The notes: a model not told the origin generated them from the letters alone. A DNA stretch of 64,000 nt from Lacisediminihabitans sp040549465 (GCF_040549465.1 NZ_JBEPTL010000001.1:228856-292855); one strand, 5' to 3'. Shown: positions 32,450-41,719, numbered from the stretch's first letter. Translations and numbers: made by a program.

Positions 32450-33409
32450 ATCGTCACGCCGTTCTCGTATCTTGCCAGCCGCTATAGCCTCGGAACCCGC
32501 GCGCTGCGCTGGGGGACCACCGCGGCCCTGCTGGTCAGCGTCTTCATCGTGCTCGGCGGGGGAGTCGTGCGAGTCACCGGATCGGGTCTCGGCTGCCCGA
32601 CCTGGCCCGCCTGCGATGCTGGCTCGCTGACCACAACACCGGAACTCGGCATCCACGGCCTGATTGAGTTCACCAACCGCGCGCTCACCGGGCTGCTGAT
32701 CGTGGCCGTCGGATGGGCCATCGTCGCGGCGAGGTTGCAGAAGCCGCGCAACCGCAATCTCACCCGACTGGCGTGGTCGCAGTTCTGGCTGGTCGTCGCC
32801 AACGCCGTCGCGGGCGGCATTAGCGTGCTGACCGGCCTGAACCCCTACGTCGTGGCCCTGCACTTCCTGATGGCGATCGCATTGCTCACCGCCACTACCC
32901 TCACCTGGCATCGCGCGCGGGAGGTTCCGCGAATCCCGGTCGCACAGCCCGGATTGTCGGCGGTACTCAGTTGGTCGCTTCTGGCCTGCACGCTGGTGCT
33001 CGTCGTGGTCGGAACACTCGTCTCCGGCTCCGGTCCGCACTCCGGGGATTCGGTCGAAGTGCCGCGGATGGGCTTTGTCTGGGCCGACGTTACCGCCGTC
33101 CACGGCGTCCTCGGTTCGGCGACTATCGTGCTGGCGATCGCACTCTGGCTTTCTCTGCGCGGTACGGCCCAGGCTCAGCTCGCCCGTCGTCGCGTGGTGT
33201 TCTTCGTCGTCGTCGCGGTGGCCCAGGCTCTCGTCGGGCTTATTCAGGCCCTGACCGGAATCCCTGCCGCCCTCGTGGCCATTCATGTGCTCGGATCGGC
33301 CCTGGTCTGGATCGGCGCCGTGCGGGTGCTGCTCGATGTGAATCCCGGACTGTTTCCGAAGCTCCAGGGTGCGCGAACAGCGGTGGCTGTCAATCCGGTG
33401 GAAGCCTGA
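32450..33409 (+). CDS. ctaA: Heme A synthase, probable non-canonical AUC start
   Basis: It oxidises the C8 methyl of heme O to make heme A. GGGVVRVTGSGLGCPTWPAC is the conserved first-helix end, EFTNRALTGLLIVAVG carries a heme-ligand region, and later HFLMAIALL and HGVLGSATIV hold further His. The frame is open from 32438, but has no ATG, GTG or TTG before GTG 32549, which would remove most of membrane segment 1 (encoded by about 32510-32555). AGGAAGAG at 32436-32443 is well placed for the ATC at 32450. With this start it is 319 residues. The start is the uncertain part; the family is not. Confidence 0.85.
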   Translation: MVTPFSYLASRYSLGTRALRWGTTAALLVSVFIVLGGGVVRVTGSGLGCPTWPACDAGSLTTTPELGIHGLIEFTNRALTGLLIVAVGWAIVAARLQKPRNRNLTRLAWSQFWLVVANAVAGGISVLTGLNPYVVALHFLMAIALLTATTLTWHRAREVPRIPVAQPGLSAVLSWSLLACTLVLVVVGTLVSGSGPHSGDSVEVPRMGFVWADVTAVHGVLGSATIVLAIALWLSLRGTAQAQLARRRVVFFVVVAVAQALVGLIQALTGIPAALVAIHVLGSALVWIGAVRVLLDVNPGLFPKLQGARTAVAVNPVEA

Positions 33410-33435
33410 CCGATCAGTTCTTCTCCCTGTAGAAT
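33406..33435 (+). promoter_or_regulatory. Probable suf operon promoter
   Basis: CTGACC (33406-33411, matching four of six -35 bases and including the ctaA TGA stop), an 18-bp spacer and TAGAAT (33430-33435). It predicts a leader of about 218 bases before sufB. Confidence 0.5.
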
Positions 33436-33541
33436 TATCCGGTCGAGAGGTGCGACAAAAATAGTCGGTAATCGCACGAACGGGCGGCGCGGCCCACTCT
33501 CGAGGCCACACGGGCAATCGCCGGGTTAGATCAACACGGGT

Positions 33542-33560
33542 TGTATCACAACGGTATACA
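33542..33560. promoter_or_regulatory. Dyad in the sufB leader
   Basis: TGTAT-9-ATACA, a perfect 5-bp inverted repeat about 100 bases before sufB. It may be an operator, or part of a second promoter (TATACA at 33555-33560). No sufR gene is present to pair with it. Confidence 0.35.
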
Positions 33561-33659
33561 GCTTGCACCCAGCCATTCGGTCCCGTACAGGACGCAACGG
33601 ATGTAGGGGAATGACCGGCCCGACTGCCGGGTTAGTGCAGGTAGGAAAGAGGTATTCAC

Positions 33660-35078
33660 ATGTCAGACATCCTGATCGACCGCCCGGAACTCGAGAGCCT
33701 CGGCATCTACGAATTCGGCTGGTCAGACTCCGACGTCGCCGGAGCTTCCGCCAAGCGCGGTATTTCACCCGAGGTCGTCGCCGATATCTCCGCGCTCAAG
33801 AGCGAGCCGGAATGGATGCTGAAGAATCGCCTCAAAGCACTCGCACTTTTCTATAAGAAACCGATGCCAGCCTGGGGCGCTGACCTTTCCGGTATCGATT
33901 TCGACAACATCAAGTACTTCGTGCGCTCCACTGAGAAGCAAGCGCAGACCTGGGACGATCTGCCCGACGACATCAAGAACACCTATGAGAAGCTGGGCAT
34001 CCCCGAGGCGGAGCGCCAGCGCCTGGTCTCCGGCGTCGCCGCCCAGTACGAGTCCGAGGTGGTCTATCACACGATCAACAAGGAGCTCGAGGAGCAGGGC
34101 GTTCTCTTCCTCGACACCGATACCGCACTGCGCGAACACCCGGAGATCTTCAAGGAGTATTTCGGCACCGTGATCCCGGCGGGCGACAACAAGTTCGCGG
34201 CGCTCAACACCTCGGTATGGTCGGGCGGATCTTTCGTCTACGTGCCGAAGGGCGTGCACGTGTCCATCCCGCTGCAGGCCTATTTCCGCATCAACACCGA
34301 GAACATGGGCCAGTTCGAGCGCACCCTGATCATTGCCGACGAGGGTTCCTACGTGCACTACATCGAGGGCTGCACGGCACCGATCTATAAGAGCGACTCG
34401 TTGCACTCGGCCGTGGTCGAGATCATCGTGAAGAAGAACGCCCGCGTTCGCTATACAACGATCCAGAACTGGTCGAACAACGTCTACAACCTGGTCACGA
34501 AGCGCGCTATTGCCCACGAGGGTGCCACCATGGAATGGATCGATGGAAATATCGGCTCCAAGGTCACCATGAAGTACCCGTCGATCTACCTGGTCGGCGA
34601 GCATGCCAAGGGTGAGACGCTCTCCGTGGCCTTCGCCGGTCCCGGACAGCACCAGGACGCTGGCGCCAAGATGATACACATGGCTCCGTACACGCAGTCG
34701 TCCATCGTCTCCAAGTCGATCGCCCGCGGCGGGGGGCGCACAGGCTACCGCGGCGAGGTCCGCATCGCCGAGGGAGCGCACCACTCGGCGAACACCGTGC
34801 GCTGCGACGCCCTGCTCGTGGATGCGATCTCGCGTTCCGATACCTATCCGACCACGGATGTCCGCGAGGACGACGTGCAGATGGGTCACGAGGCCACGGT
34901 CTCCCGCGTCAGTGCAGAGCAGCTCTTCTACCTGCAGTCCAGGGGAATGCCTGAGGACGAAGCGATGGCCATGATCGTCCGCGGCTTCATCGAACCGATC
35001 GCCCGCGAACTCCCGATGGAATACGCGCTCGAACTCAACAAGCTCATCGAGATGGGCATGGAAGGCAGCGTCGGATGA
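33660..35078 (+). CDS. sufB: Fe-S cluster assembly scaffold SufB
   Basis: SufB is the scaffold on which SUF clusters are built, in a SufBC2D complex. It has 472 residues. Conserved blocks include FVYVPKGVHVSIPLQAYFRIN, YVHYIEGCTAPIYKSDSLHSAVVEI and TVRCDALLVDAISRSDTYPTTDVREDD. AGGAAAGAGG (33643-33652) precedes the ATG at 33660. First gene of sufB-sufD-Rieske-sufC-sufT; the usual regulator gene sufR is not upstream, where ctaA lies instead. Confidence 0.97.
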   Translation: MSDILIDRPELESLGIYEFGWSDSDVAGASAKRGISPEVVADISALKSEPEWMLKNRLKALALFYKKPMPAWGADLSGIDFDNIKYFVRSTEKQAQTWDDLPDDIKNTYEKLGIPEAERQRLVSGVAAQYESEVVYHTINKELEEQGVLFLDTDTALREHPEIFKEYFGTVIPAGDNKFAALNTSVWSGGSFVYVPKGVHVSIPLQAYFRINTENMGQFERTLIIADEGSYVHYIEGCTAPIYKSDSLHSAVVEIIVKKNARVRYTTIQNWSNNVYNLVTKRAIAHEGATMEWIDGNIGSKVTMKYPSIYLVGEHAKGETLSVAFAGPGQHQDAGAKMIHMAPYTQSSIVSKSIARGGGRTGYRGEVRIAEGAHHSANTVRCDALLVDAISRSDTYPTTDVREDDVQMGHEATVSRVSAEQLFYLQSRGMPEDEAMAMIVRGFIEPIARELPMEYALELNKLIEMGMEGSVG

Positions 35079-35113
35079 CCCGCCTCCTCACGTCGAAAGG
35101 AATTGTCGGCTAG

Positions 35114-36334
35114 ATGTCCGCCCCTGTAACACTCGTGACGTCCCCCGATAAGCCGAGCGGACCGGACCACTCCCGGCTCGGATCGAAACAACACAGCGAT
35201 GGCGGCTGGGGTCTTGTGCCCGTGCAGGTTCGTTCCGCACGGTTCAGCTCCTTCGCTGTCGACGACTTCGAGGCGGTGACCGGCCAGGAAGCGGAGTGGA
35301 AGCACACCCCCGTCGCCAAGGTCGCACCACTCACCAGCGGCGAGCTCGACGGTTCACCGCTGCCCGTCGAGGTAGCGGAGGTCGCCGGAGCGCGCGTCGA
35401 ATGGATAGATCGTGACGACCCGCGGATCGGTCGCGCCGGAAAGCCGGAGGAACGGGCATCCGCCAACGCCTGGAGCAGCTTCGAGAAGGCTCTGGCGGTG
35501 ACCGTAACCGGTGAAGAGCCTGTCGAGGTGCTGGTGAACCGGTCTGGTCTCGGCGACCAGCCGCGGGCGGCGCACACGGTGATCATCGCCGAGCATCACA
35601 GCCATGGAACCGTCGTATTGCAGAACTCCGGGAAAGCGGTCCTCAGCGAGAACGTTGAGATCGTGCTCGAGGACGGCGCCCAGCTGACTGTCGTGACTGT
35701 GCAGCGATGGAATGACGACGCCATCCATCTGGCCAGCCACTTTTCCGAGATCGGCCGCGATGCCCGTCTCAGACACGTCGTGGTCTCGCTCGGCGGTTCG
35801 GTCGTACGGATCAATCCGTCGACGCACCTCTCCAGCGAGGGCGGCGATGTGGAACTCTTCGGCGTCTACTTCGCCGACACTGGACAGCACCTCGAGCAGC
35901 AGGTCTTCGTCAACCACGACGCACCGAACACTAGGTCCCGGGTGAGCTACAAGGGTGCGCTTCAGGGAGTCGGCGCTCACACCGTCTGGGTGGGCGACGT
36001 CCTCATCCGCCCCAGCGCCGCGGGCACCGACAGCTACGAGCAGAACCGTAACCTGCTACTCACCGACGGCGCACGTGCAGACTCGATTCCCAACCTCGAG
36101 ATCGAGACCGGCGATATCGCCGGAGCCGGCCACGCCAGTGCCTCCGGTCGGTTCGACGACGAGCAGCTCTTTTACCTGCAGGCACGAGGCATTTCGGAAG
36201 AGGATGCCCGCCGTCTCGTGGTGCGCGGATTCCTCTCCGAAATCGTGCAGAAGATCGGATCGCCCGTGCTCGAGGCCCGACTCCAGGAAGCGATCGAGGC
36301 AGAACTCCTCGTAGAAGGCGGAGGCCAGAAATGA
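35114..36334 (+). CDS. sufD: Fe-S cluster assembly protein SufD
   Basis: SufD is the paralogous partner of SufB in the SufBC2D complex. It has 406 residues. The beta-helix core shows HTVIIAEHHSHGTVVLQNS, DTGQHLEQQVFVNHDAPNTRSRVSYKGAL and HASASGRFDDEQLFYLQARGI, all SufB/SufD family features. It lies 35 bases after sufB and overlaps the following Rieske gene by 4 bases. It is distinguished from SufB by its shorter and more variable N-terminus. Confidence 0.95.
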   Translation: MSAPVTLVTSPDKPSGPDHSRLGSKQHSDGGWGLVPVQVRSARFSSFAVDDFEAVTGQEAEWKHTPVAKVAPLTSGELDGSPLPVEVAEVAGARVEWIDRDDPRIGRAGKPEERASANAWSSFEKALAVTVTGEEPVEVLVNRSGLGDQPRAAHTVIIAEHHSHGTVVLQNSGKAVLSENVEIVLEDGAQLTVVTVQRWNDDAIHLASHFSEIGRDARLRHVVVSLGGSVVRINPSTHLSSEGGDVELFGVYFADTGQHLEQQVFVNHDAPNTRSRVSYKGALQGVGAHTVWVGDVLIRPSAAGTDSYEQNRNLLLTDGARADSIPNLEIETGDIAGAGHASASGRFDDEQLFYLQARGISEEDARRLVVRGFLSEIVQKIGSPVLEARLQEAIEAELLVEGGGQK

Positions 36335-36654
36335 CCATCAGAATCTGCGCGGAAGAGGAGATCGAACTCGGCTCGGCAGTGCGTGTCGTCATCGACGGCA
36401 CCCCGATCGCGCTGGTGCGCGACTCGGAGGGCGCCGTTCACGCGATCGGCGACACCTGCACTCACGGCGACATCTCGCTCGCTGAAGGTTTCGTCGAAGA
36501 CGACACCCTCGAATGCTGGGCCCACGGTTCGAAGTTCTCGCTTGTGACTGGCAAACCCATCACCCTCCCGGCGTACGAGCCGGTTCCCGTGTTCGCCGTC
36601 AGCATCGTCGATGGCGACGTCTACATCGACCCCACACCCGTCATCAGCGCCTGA
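36331..36654 (+). CDS. Rieske-type [2Fe-2S] ferredoxin of the suf operon
   Basis: A 107-residue single-domain Rieske protein. The cluster ligands are CTH (Cys-X-His) and CWAH (Cys-X2-His) separated by 16 residues, the canonical spacing; GDTCTHGDISLAEG and ECWAHGSKF mark them. It probably supplies electrons in Fe-S assembly or to an unknown partner; its place between sufD and sufC is conserved in Actinobacteria (from memory). The start overlaps the sufD stop by 4 bases. Often annotated as a dioxygenase ferredoxin subunit, but no dioxygenase gene is nearby. Confidence 0.92.
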   Translation: MTIRICAEEEIELGSAVRVVIDGTPIALVRDSEGAVHAIGDTCTHGDISLAEGFVEDDTLECWAHGSKFSLVTGKPITLPAYEPVPVFAVSIVDGDVYIDPTPVISA

Positions 36655-36696
36655 CGGCGCCAATCAGACGGTATAGATCAGAAGAAAGCGCACCCC

Positions 36697-37500
<804 letters not shown>

Positions 37501-37509
37501 GCTGGATCC

Positions 37510-37839
37510 ATGGCCGTAGCACTCGCACCCCAACTCTTCGACCAGGTCGAGGAATCGCTCAAGGATGTCGTCGACCCCGAGCTCGGCGTCAACATCGTCG
37601 ACCTCGGTCTGATCTACGACCTCACCTGGGACGATGAAAACAATGCGCTGATCGTCAGTATGACCCTCACGTCAGCCGGATGCCCGCTCACCGACGTGAT
37701 CGAGGAGCAGACCGCCGAGGCTCTCGACGGCGTCGTCGAGCAGTTCCGCATCAACTGGGTATGGATGCCGCCGTGGGGTCCTGAGAAGATCACCGACGAC
37801 GGACGCGACATGATGCGCGCCCTCGGATTCTCGATGTAG
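37510..37839 (+). CDS. sufT: Metal-sulfur cluster assembly factor, SufT/DUF59 family
   Basis: A 109-residue MIP18/DUF59 protein that helps mature or transfer Fe-S clusters. VEESLKDVVDPELGVNIVDLGLIYDLTWDD is the family's N-terminal block, and the conserved Cys lies in LTSAGCPLTDVIEEQ near residue 58. It closes the suf operon and is followed by a strong terminator. No sufS (cysteine desulfurase) or sufU gene is in this operon. Confidence 0.92.
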   Translation: MAVALAPQLFDQVEESLKDVVDPELGVNIVDLGLIYDLTWDDENNALIVSMTLTSAGCPLTDVIEEQTAEALDGVVEQFRINWVWMPPWGPEKITDDGRDMMRALGFSM

Positions 37840-37850
37840 TTGTCCTTCAC

Positions 37851-37889
37851 GCACAGTGCCCCCGACCGGACCGGTCGGGGGCACTGTGC
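37851..37889. terminator. Bidirectional terminator between sufT and bioY
   Basis: A perfect 19-bp inverted repeat (37851-37869 and 37871-37889) around a single central base; in RNA the top pairs would open to a small loop. It starts 12 bases after the sufT stop and serves the convergent genes sufT and bioY. Confidence 0.85.
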
Positions 37890-37932
37890 GTTCGAGTTCA
37901 GGGCGTTCGAGTTTAGGGCGTTCGAGTTCAGG
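37888..37932. repeat. Three tandem 15-bp repeats at the bioY 3' end
   Basis: Units 37888-37902, 37903-37917 and 37918-37932 read GCGTTCGAGTTCAGG with one C-to-T change in the middle copy. They follow directly on the terminator and the last unit contains the bioY stop. Confidence 0.85.
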
Positions 37933-38539
37933 CCTCGAGATCCCGGTTGCGCCTGTCAGCACGCGTGATGCCGAACCAGGCGAGCCGGATAAATCCTGCC
38001 GCGAGGAGCGCCTTGACCGCGCCACCGATGATGAAGGGGTACAGACCCCCCTCGAGGGTCTGTTCGAGATTCAGGCCGAGGGTGAAGGCGAGCCAGGGGA
38101 GCCCGATGGCGAAGGTCACGAGAGTTCCCGCAGCGAAGGCGGCGATCGCGCCGAAGATCTTGTGGTCCCACGAACGCTGGGCGAGCCATCCGGTCAGCGC
38201 AGCGGCGAAGATGAATCCGATGATGTAACCGCCGGTCGGACCTGCGACCACGCCAAGGCCGTGTGATCCGTCGCTGAAAACGGGAAGGCCGACGATGCCG
38301 AGAACCGCGTAGAGCAGCATGGAGAGTGATCCGCGAACTGCGCCGAGGGTGCTTCCGACTACCAGAACCGCGAGGGTCTGGCCAGTGACCGGCACCGGCC
38401 AGAGCGGTACAGCGAGCTGGGCGGCGATGGCGGTGAGTGCTGCACCGGCGACGACCAGGACCGCGTCAGTAGCGATGCTGTGGCTGAAGAGCCGATCCGC
38501 GAGTGTCGGGCGGCCAGGGGCCAGGGTCAGGTTGGACAA
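37928..38539 (-). CDS. bioY: Biotin transporter S component BioY
   Basis: The substrate-binding membrane protein of an ECF-type biotin importer. It has 203 residues and six hydrophobic segments. WPVPVTGQTLAVLVVGSTLGAVRGSLSMLLYAVLGIVGLPVF and VVAGPTGGYIIGFIFAA are family signatures. The TTG at 38539 is preferred because AAGGAG lies just before it; a TTG 21 bases earlier precedes that site. No bioM/bioN genes follow, so it acts alone or shares ECF ATPases encoded elsewhere. Confidence 0.92.
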   Translation of the reverse strand: MSNLTLAPGRPTLADRLFSHSIATDAVLVVAGAALTAIAAQLAVPLWPVPVTGQTLAVLVVGSTLGAVRGSLSMLLYAVLGIVGLPVFSDGSHGLGVVAGPTGGYIIGFIFAAALTGWLAQRSWDHKIFGAIAAFAAGTLVTFAIGLPWLAFTLGLNLEQTLEGGLYPFIIGGAVKALLAAGFIRLAWFGITRADRRNRDLEA

Positions 38540-38571
38540 ATCGTTCTCCTTGACTAGCAACGGAATCGGAC

Positions 38572-38583
38572 CGTGGGCCCACG
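38572..38583. promoter_or_regulatory. Palindrome between bioY and the ABC-F gene
   Basis: CGTGGGCCCACG is a perfect 12-bp palindrome, next to TTTATACT (38585-38592), which reads as a -10 box in either direction (TATAAA for bioY, TATACT for the ABC-F gene). A candidate operator for bioY; the regulator is unknown. Confidence 0.4.
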
Positions 38584-38649
38584 ATTTATACTAGAGGCCT
38601 ACCCCTCCCTCCCGTTGTCGCGAGACGACCAAAGAATAGGACTTTGCCT

Positions 38650-40248
38650 GTGCTCTCCGTGCACGACCTCGAACTGCGTGTTGGCGCACGCATGCTCATG
38701 GAGGACGTCACCTTCCGTGTGGAGCGCGGCGACAAGATCGGCCTCGTCGGCCGCAATGGAGCGGGTAAGACCACGCTCACCAAAGTGCTCGCCGGCGAAG
38801 AACTCGCGACCGGCGGCACCATCGAGCGCACCGGTGAGATCGGCTATCTGCCGCAGGACCCGCGCTCCGGCAACCCGGAAGACCTCGCACGAACGCGCAT
38901 CCTCGATGCGCGCGGACTCGGCCAGATCATGCTCGGCATGGAGCGCTCGGCAGCCGAAATGGGGGATTCAGATGCCGCCATCAGCGCCGCCGCGATGAAG
39001 ACCTACGGCAACCTGCAGGACCGGTTCACTGCCCTCGGCGGGTACGCGGCCGAGGCGGAGGCGGCATCCATCGCCAGCAACCTGAGCCTGCCCGACCGCA
39101 TCCTCGACCAACCTCTCTCGACTCTTTCCGGCGGGCAGCGTCGCCGAATCGAGCTGGCCCGCATCCTGTTTTCCGGTGCGGACACCATGCTGCTCGACGA
39201 GCCGACCAACCATCTCGATGCCGACTCCGTCGTCTGGTTGCGTGAGTTCCTGCGCAATTTCCAGGGCGGCCTGATCGTGATCAGCCACGATGTCGAACTC
39301 GTCGAAGACACCGTCAACCGCGTCTTCTACCTGGACGCTAACCGCCAGGTCATCGATATCTACAACATGAACTGGAAGAACTACCAGCGCCAGCGTGCTG
39401 CCGACGAGGAGCGCCGCAAAAAGGAGCGCGTCAACGTCGAGAAGAAGGCCGGCGTGCTTCAGATGCAGGCTGCCAAGTTCGGCGCGAAGGCGTCGAAGGC
39501 CGCGGCCGCCCACCAGATGGTGCGCCGTGCCGAGAAGATGCTCTCCGGCCTCGACGAGGTGCGCGCCGTCGACCGCGTGGCGAAGCTGCGGTTCCCCGAT
39601 CCCGCGCCGTGCGGCAGGACCCCGCTGATGGCGTCGAACCTCAGCAAGAGCTACGGCTCACTCGAGATCTTCACCGCTGTGGACCTGGCCATCGATCGCG
39701 GGTCGAAGGTCGTCATCCTCGGCTTCAACGGTGCGGGCAAGACGACGCTTCTGCGCATCCTGGCGAGCGTCGACCAGCCAGATACCGGTCAGATCGAGCC
39801 GGGACACGGACTGCGGATCGGGTACTACGCCCAGGAGCACGAGACGATCGACGTCAAGCGCTCCGTGCTGCAGAACATGGTCTCCTCGTCGCCGAACATC
39901 ACCGAGACCGAGGCACGAAGGGTGCTCGGCTCGTTCCTGTTCACCGGGGATGACGCCACCAAGCCGGCCGGCGTGCTGTCCGGTGGGGAGAAGACTCGTC
40001 TCGCACTCGCGATGATCGTGGTCTCCGGCGCGAACGTGCTGCTTCTGGACGAACCGACCAACAACCTCGACCCGGCGAGCCGTCTCGAGATCCTCGATGC
40101 GCTGGCGAACTACTCGGGTGCAGTGGTGCTGGTCAGCCACGACGAGGGGGCCGTCGAGGCACTCAACCCCGAGCGGGTGCTCATCCTGCCGGACGGCACT
40201 GAGGACCACTGGAACCGTGACTACGCCGAGCTGGTCAGCCTGGCCTGA
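38650..40248 (+). CDS. ABC-F family ATPase (ribosome-associated)
   Basis: A soluble protein of 532 residues with two ABC domains and no membrane part. Walker A motifs are GRNGAGKTT (near 29) and GFNGAGKTT; signatures are LSGGQRRRIELARI and LSGGEKTRLALAMI; Walker B motifs are followed by DEPTNHLD and DEPTNNLD, the ABC-F hallmark. ABC-F proteins act at the ribosomal E site in translation or antibiotic protection. It closely resembles the actinobacterial type found near suf genes (Rv1473-like, from memory). The GTG at 38650 is 8 bases after AGGA; a TTG at 38644 is the alternative. Confidence 0.93.
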   Translation: MLSVHDLELRVGARMLMEDVTFRVERGDKIGLVGRNGAGKTTLTKVLAGEELATGGTIERTGEIGYLPQDPRSGNPEDLARTRILDARGLGQIMLGMERSAAEMGDSDAAISAAAMKTYGNLQDRFTALGGYAAEAEAASIASNLSLPDRILDQPLSTLSGGQRRRIELARILFSGADTMLLDEPTNHLDADSVVWLREFLRNFQGGLIVISHDVELVEDTVNRVFYLDANRQVIDIYNMNWKNYQRQRAADEERRKKERVNVEKKAGVLQMQAAKFGAKASKAAAAHQMVRRAEKMLSGLDEVRAVDRVAKLRFPDPAPCGRTPLMASNLSKSYGSLEIFTAVDLAIDRGSKVVILGFNGAGKTTLLRILASVDQPDTGQIEPGHGLRIGYYAQEHETIDVKRSVLQNMVSSSPNITETEARRVLGSFLFTGDDATKPAGVLSGGEKTRLALAMIVVSGANVLLLDEPTNNLDPASRLEILDALANYSGAVVLVSHDEGAVEALNPERVLILPDGTEDHWNRDYAELVSLA

Positions 40249-40257
40249 GCGGCATGA

Positions 40258-41103
40258 TCAGCGCCGCGTGCCCTCGAGGATCTCGTCCTCGATCTCGGCG
40301 TCGGTGAGCGGACGTTCGGCTTTGCGGCGAGCACGATCCTCCTCGCGTTCCTGCTCATCGGGGTCGTCGGCGTTGCGCAGCCGGTACTCCTGGCGGATGG
40401 CGTAGCCGAGTCCGAAGAAGGCGATGATCGCAAAGATCACCCACTGGATCGCGTAGGAGATGTGTAGTCCCTCATCCAGTTCCGGCTTGGGCATCGCAGT
40501 GGGACGGGTTGCCGACGCGGGCTTCTCGGAGGCCATGAGGCCGTAGGCGGCTGTGTAGGTCGGTTTACCGACCAGTTTCGCGACAGTGGGCAGGTGCACA
40601 GTGGCGATCTCTCCCGAGCCTGCTGTGCGGCCGACCAGGATTGGCTCGCCGGCCTTCAGGTGCACGACGACGGTGACGGTTCCCGACCTGGGAGATGGCA
40701 CGCTGTCCGGCTTGTCCTGCTTGTTGCCGATCGGAACATACCCACGGTCGACGACGAAGACCGAACCGTTGTCGAGCAGCAGGGGAGTGAGCACCTCGAA
40801 GCCCGGCTGGCCGTTCAGCGGACGGTTGCGCACCAGGAGCTGGTCGGACATCAGATAGGTGCCCGTGAGGGTGACCTGGGTCCATTCCTGGCCAGATCGG
40901 TAGGAGGTGAGCGTCGGTAGCATGTCGCCCACCGCGCGAGGGGTGTTGTGATAGTTGCTGTCGACGAGCTGATTGGCCGCACGCGTCTCGTTGGTACGGT
41001 CGACCTGCCACTTCGACAGTCCGATGCAGACGATCGCGAAAACGATTGCGAGTCCGAGATAACCGAACCAGCGACTGCTGATGGCGAATCGCCAATTCTT
41101 CAC
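40258..41103 (-). CDS. SURF1-family cytochrome oxidase biogenesis protein
   Basis: SURF1 proteins help insert heme A into subunit I of aa3-type oxidase. It has 281 residues with a membrane segment near 13-30 (FGYLGLAIVFAIVCIGLSKWQV) and another near 220-240, framing an extracytoplasmic domain. The family's GLSKWQVDR at the end of helix 1, VLTPLLLDNGSVFVVDRGYVP and the second helix are clear. It ends in a charged tail. It overlaps the gene upstream by 4 bases and fits with ctaA/ctaB in the window. Confidence 0.93.
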   Translation of the reverse strand: MKNWRFAISSRWFGYLGLAIVFAIVCIGLSKWQVDRTNETRAANQLVDSNYHNTPRAVGDMLPTLTSYRSGQEWTQVTLTGTYLMSDQLLVRNRPLNGQPGFEVLTPLLLDNGSVFVVDRGYVPIGNKQDKPDSVPSPRSGTVTVVVHLKAGEPILVGRTAGSGEIATVHLPTVAKLVGKPTYTAAYGLMASEKPASATRPTAMPKPELDEGLHISYAIQWVIFAIIAFFGLGYAIRQEYRLRNADDPDEQEREEDRARRKAERPLTDAEIEDEILEGTRR

Positions 41104-41339
41104 GACAGTGCTCCCTCTGGCACGTGCTGGTCGAGCGGCGTGACGATCACCGGAAAGTCCCGGGCGGCGAGGTAGTCATGCAGGTAGTCGCGGTGTTCGT
41201 CGCAGGCGAGCCAGACCTTCACGCGCTCCAGCCCATGGATGCGCGGATTGCGCCAGTTGACGTTCCACACCGCCGGGAGCCGGCATCCGGCCCGCGAGCA
41301 GGTCGGCGGAAGGTCGGTCTCGTCATCGAACCCGATCAC
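41100..41339 (-). CDS. Small Cys/His protein of unknown function
   Basis: A 79-residue cytosolic-looking protein. Possible metal ligands are CSRAGC (Cys-X4-Cys) near residue 14 and CDEHRDYLHDYL near 46. It overlaps both neighbours by 4 bases (DUF3099 upstream, SURF1 downstream), so it is made together with an oxidase-assembly factor. I recall similar actinobacterial proteins labelled acetone carboxylase, a name the sequence does not justify: it is far too short and lacks any such domain. Function unknown. Confidence 0.8.
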   Translation of the reverse strand: MIGFDDETDLPPTCSRAGCRLPAVWNVNWRNPRIHGLERVKVWLACDEHRDYLHDYLAARDFPVIVTPLDQHVPEGALS

Positions 41340-41650
41340 TCGTGGTCGGCCTTTACCTGATCGTCGGACTGCCCGCTTTCGTCATCGGGCGCGCGGCGCA
41401 CCACAGAACCCGGGCGGAGGATGCCGATCGGATTGCTGCGCGAGCTGCTGGCATTGGCCAGCACCACCGCGATGTAGGGAAGCACGATCGCACCGGTGGC
41501 CGGAAGAAGCAGCCACCAACCCCGCACGAAGAGGCAGAGCACGATGCAGATCACGCGAATGGTCATGGCCACCGTGTACTGGATCATGCGGCTGCGCCGG
41601 TCGTCCTGCGGGGACCGGGGAAGGGAAGTGATCGACTGTTGCTTAGCCAT
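41336..41650 (-). CDS. DUF3099 membrane protein
   Basis: A 104-residue protein with two hydrophobic segments (about 24-44 and 46-67, around RGWW) and polar ends, matching the DUF3099 family of Actinobacteria. The ATG at 41650 is preceded by GGAGGAA at good distance; a longer frame upstream has no such site. It starts the DUF3099-small protein-SURF1 set and is divergent from fabG. Function unknown. Confidence 0.85.
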   Translation of the reverse strand: MAKQQSITSLPRSPQDDRRSRMIQYTVAMTIRVICIVLCLFVRGWWLLLPATGAIVLPYIAVVLANASSSRSNPIGILRPGSVVRRAPDDESGQSDDQVKADHE

Positions 41651-41719
41651 GGGTTCCTCCAAGCCTACGTCTAAGATTGTGAGAGTTTGCCGTCGTCCAC
41701 CGCCGAAAGTGAGGGTCAT

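Noticed and set aside
41100..41339. Acetone carboxylase label for the 79-residue protein
   Set aside because: Length and sequence do not fit any carboxylase subunit; kept as unknown function.
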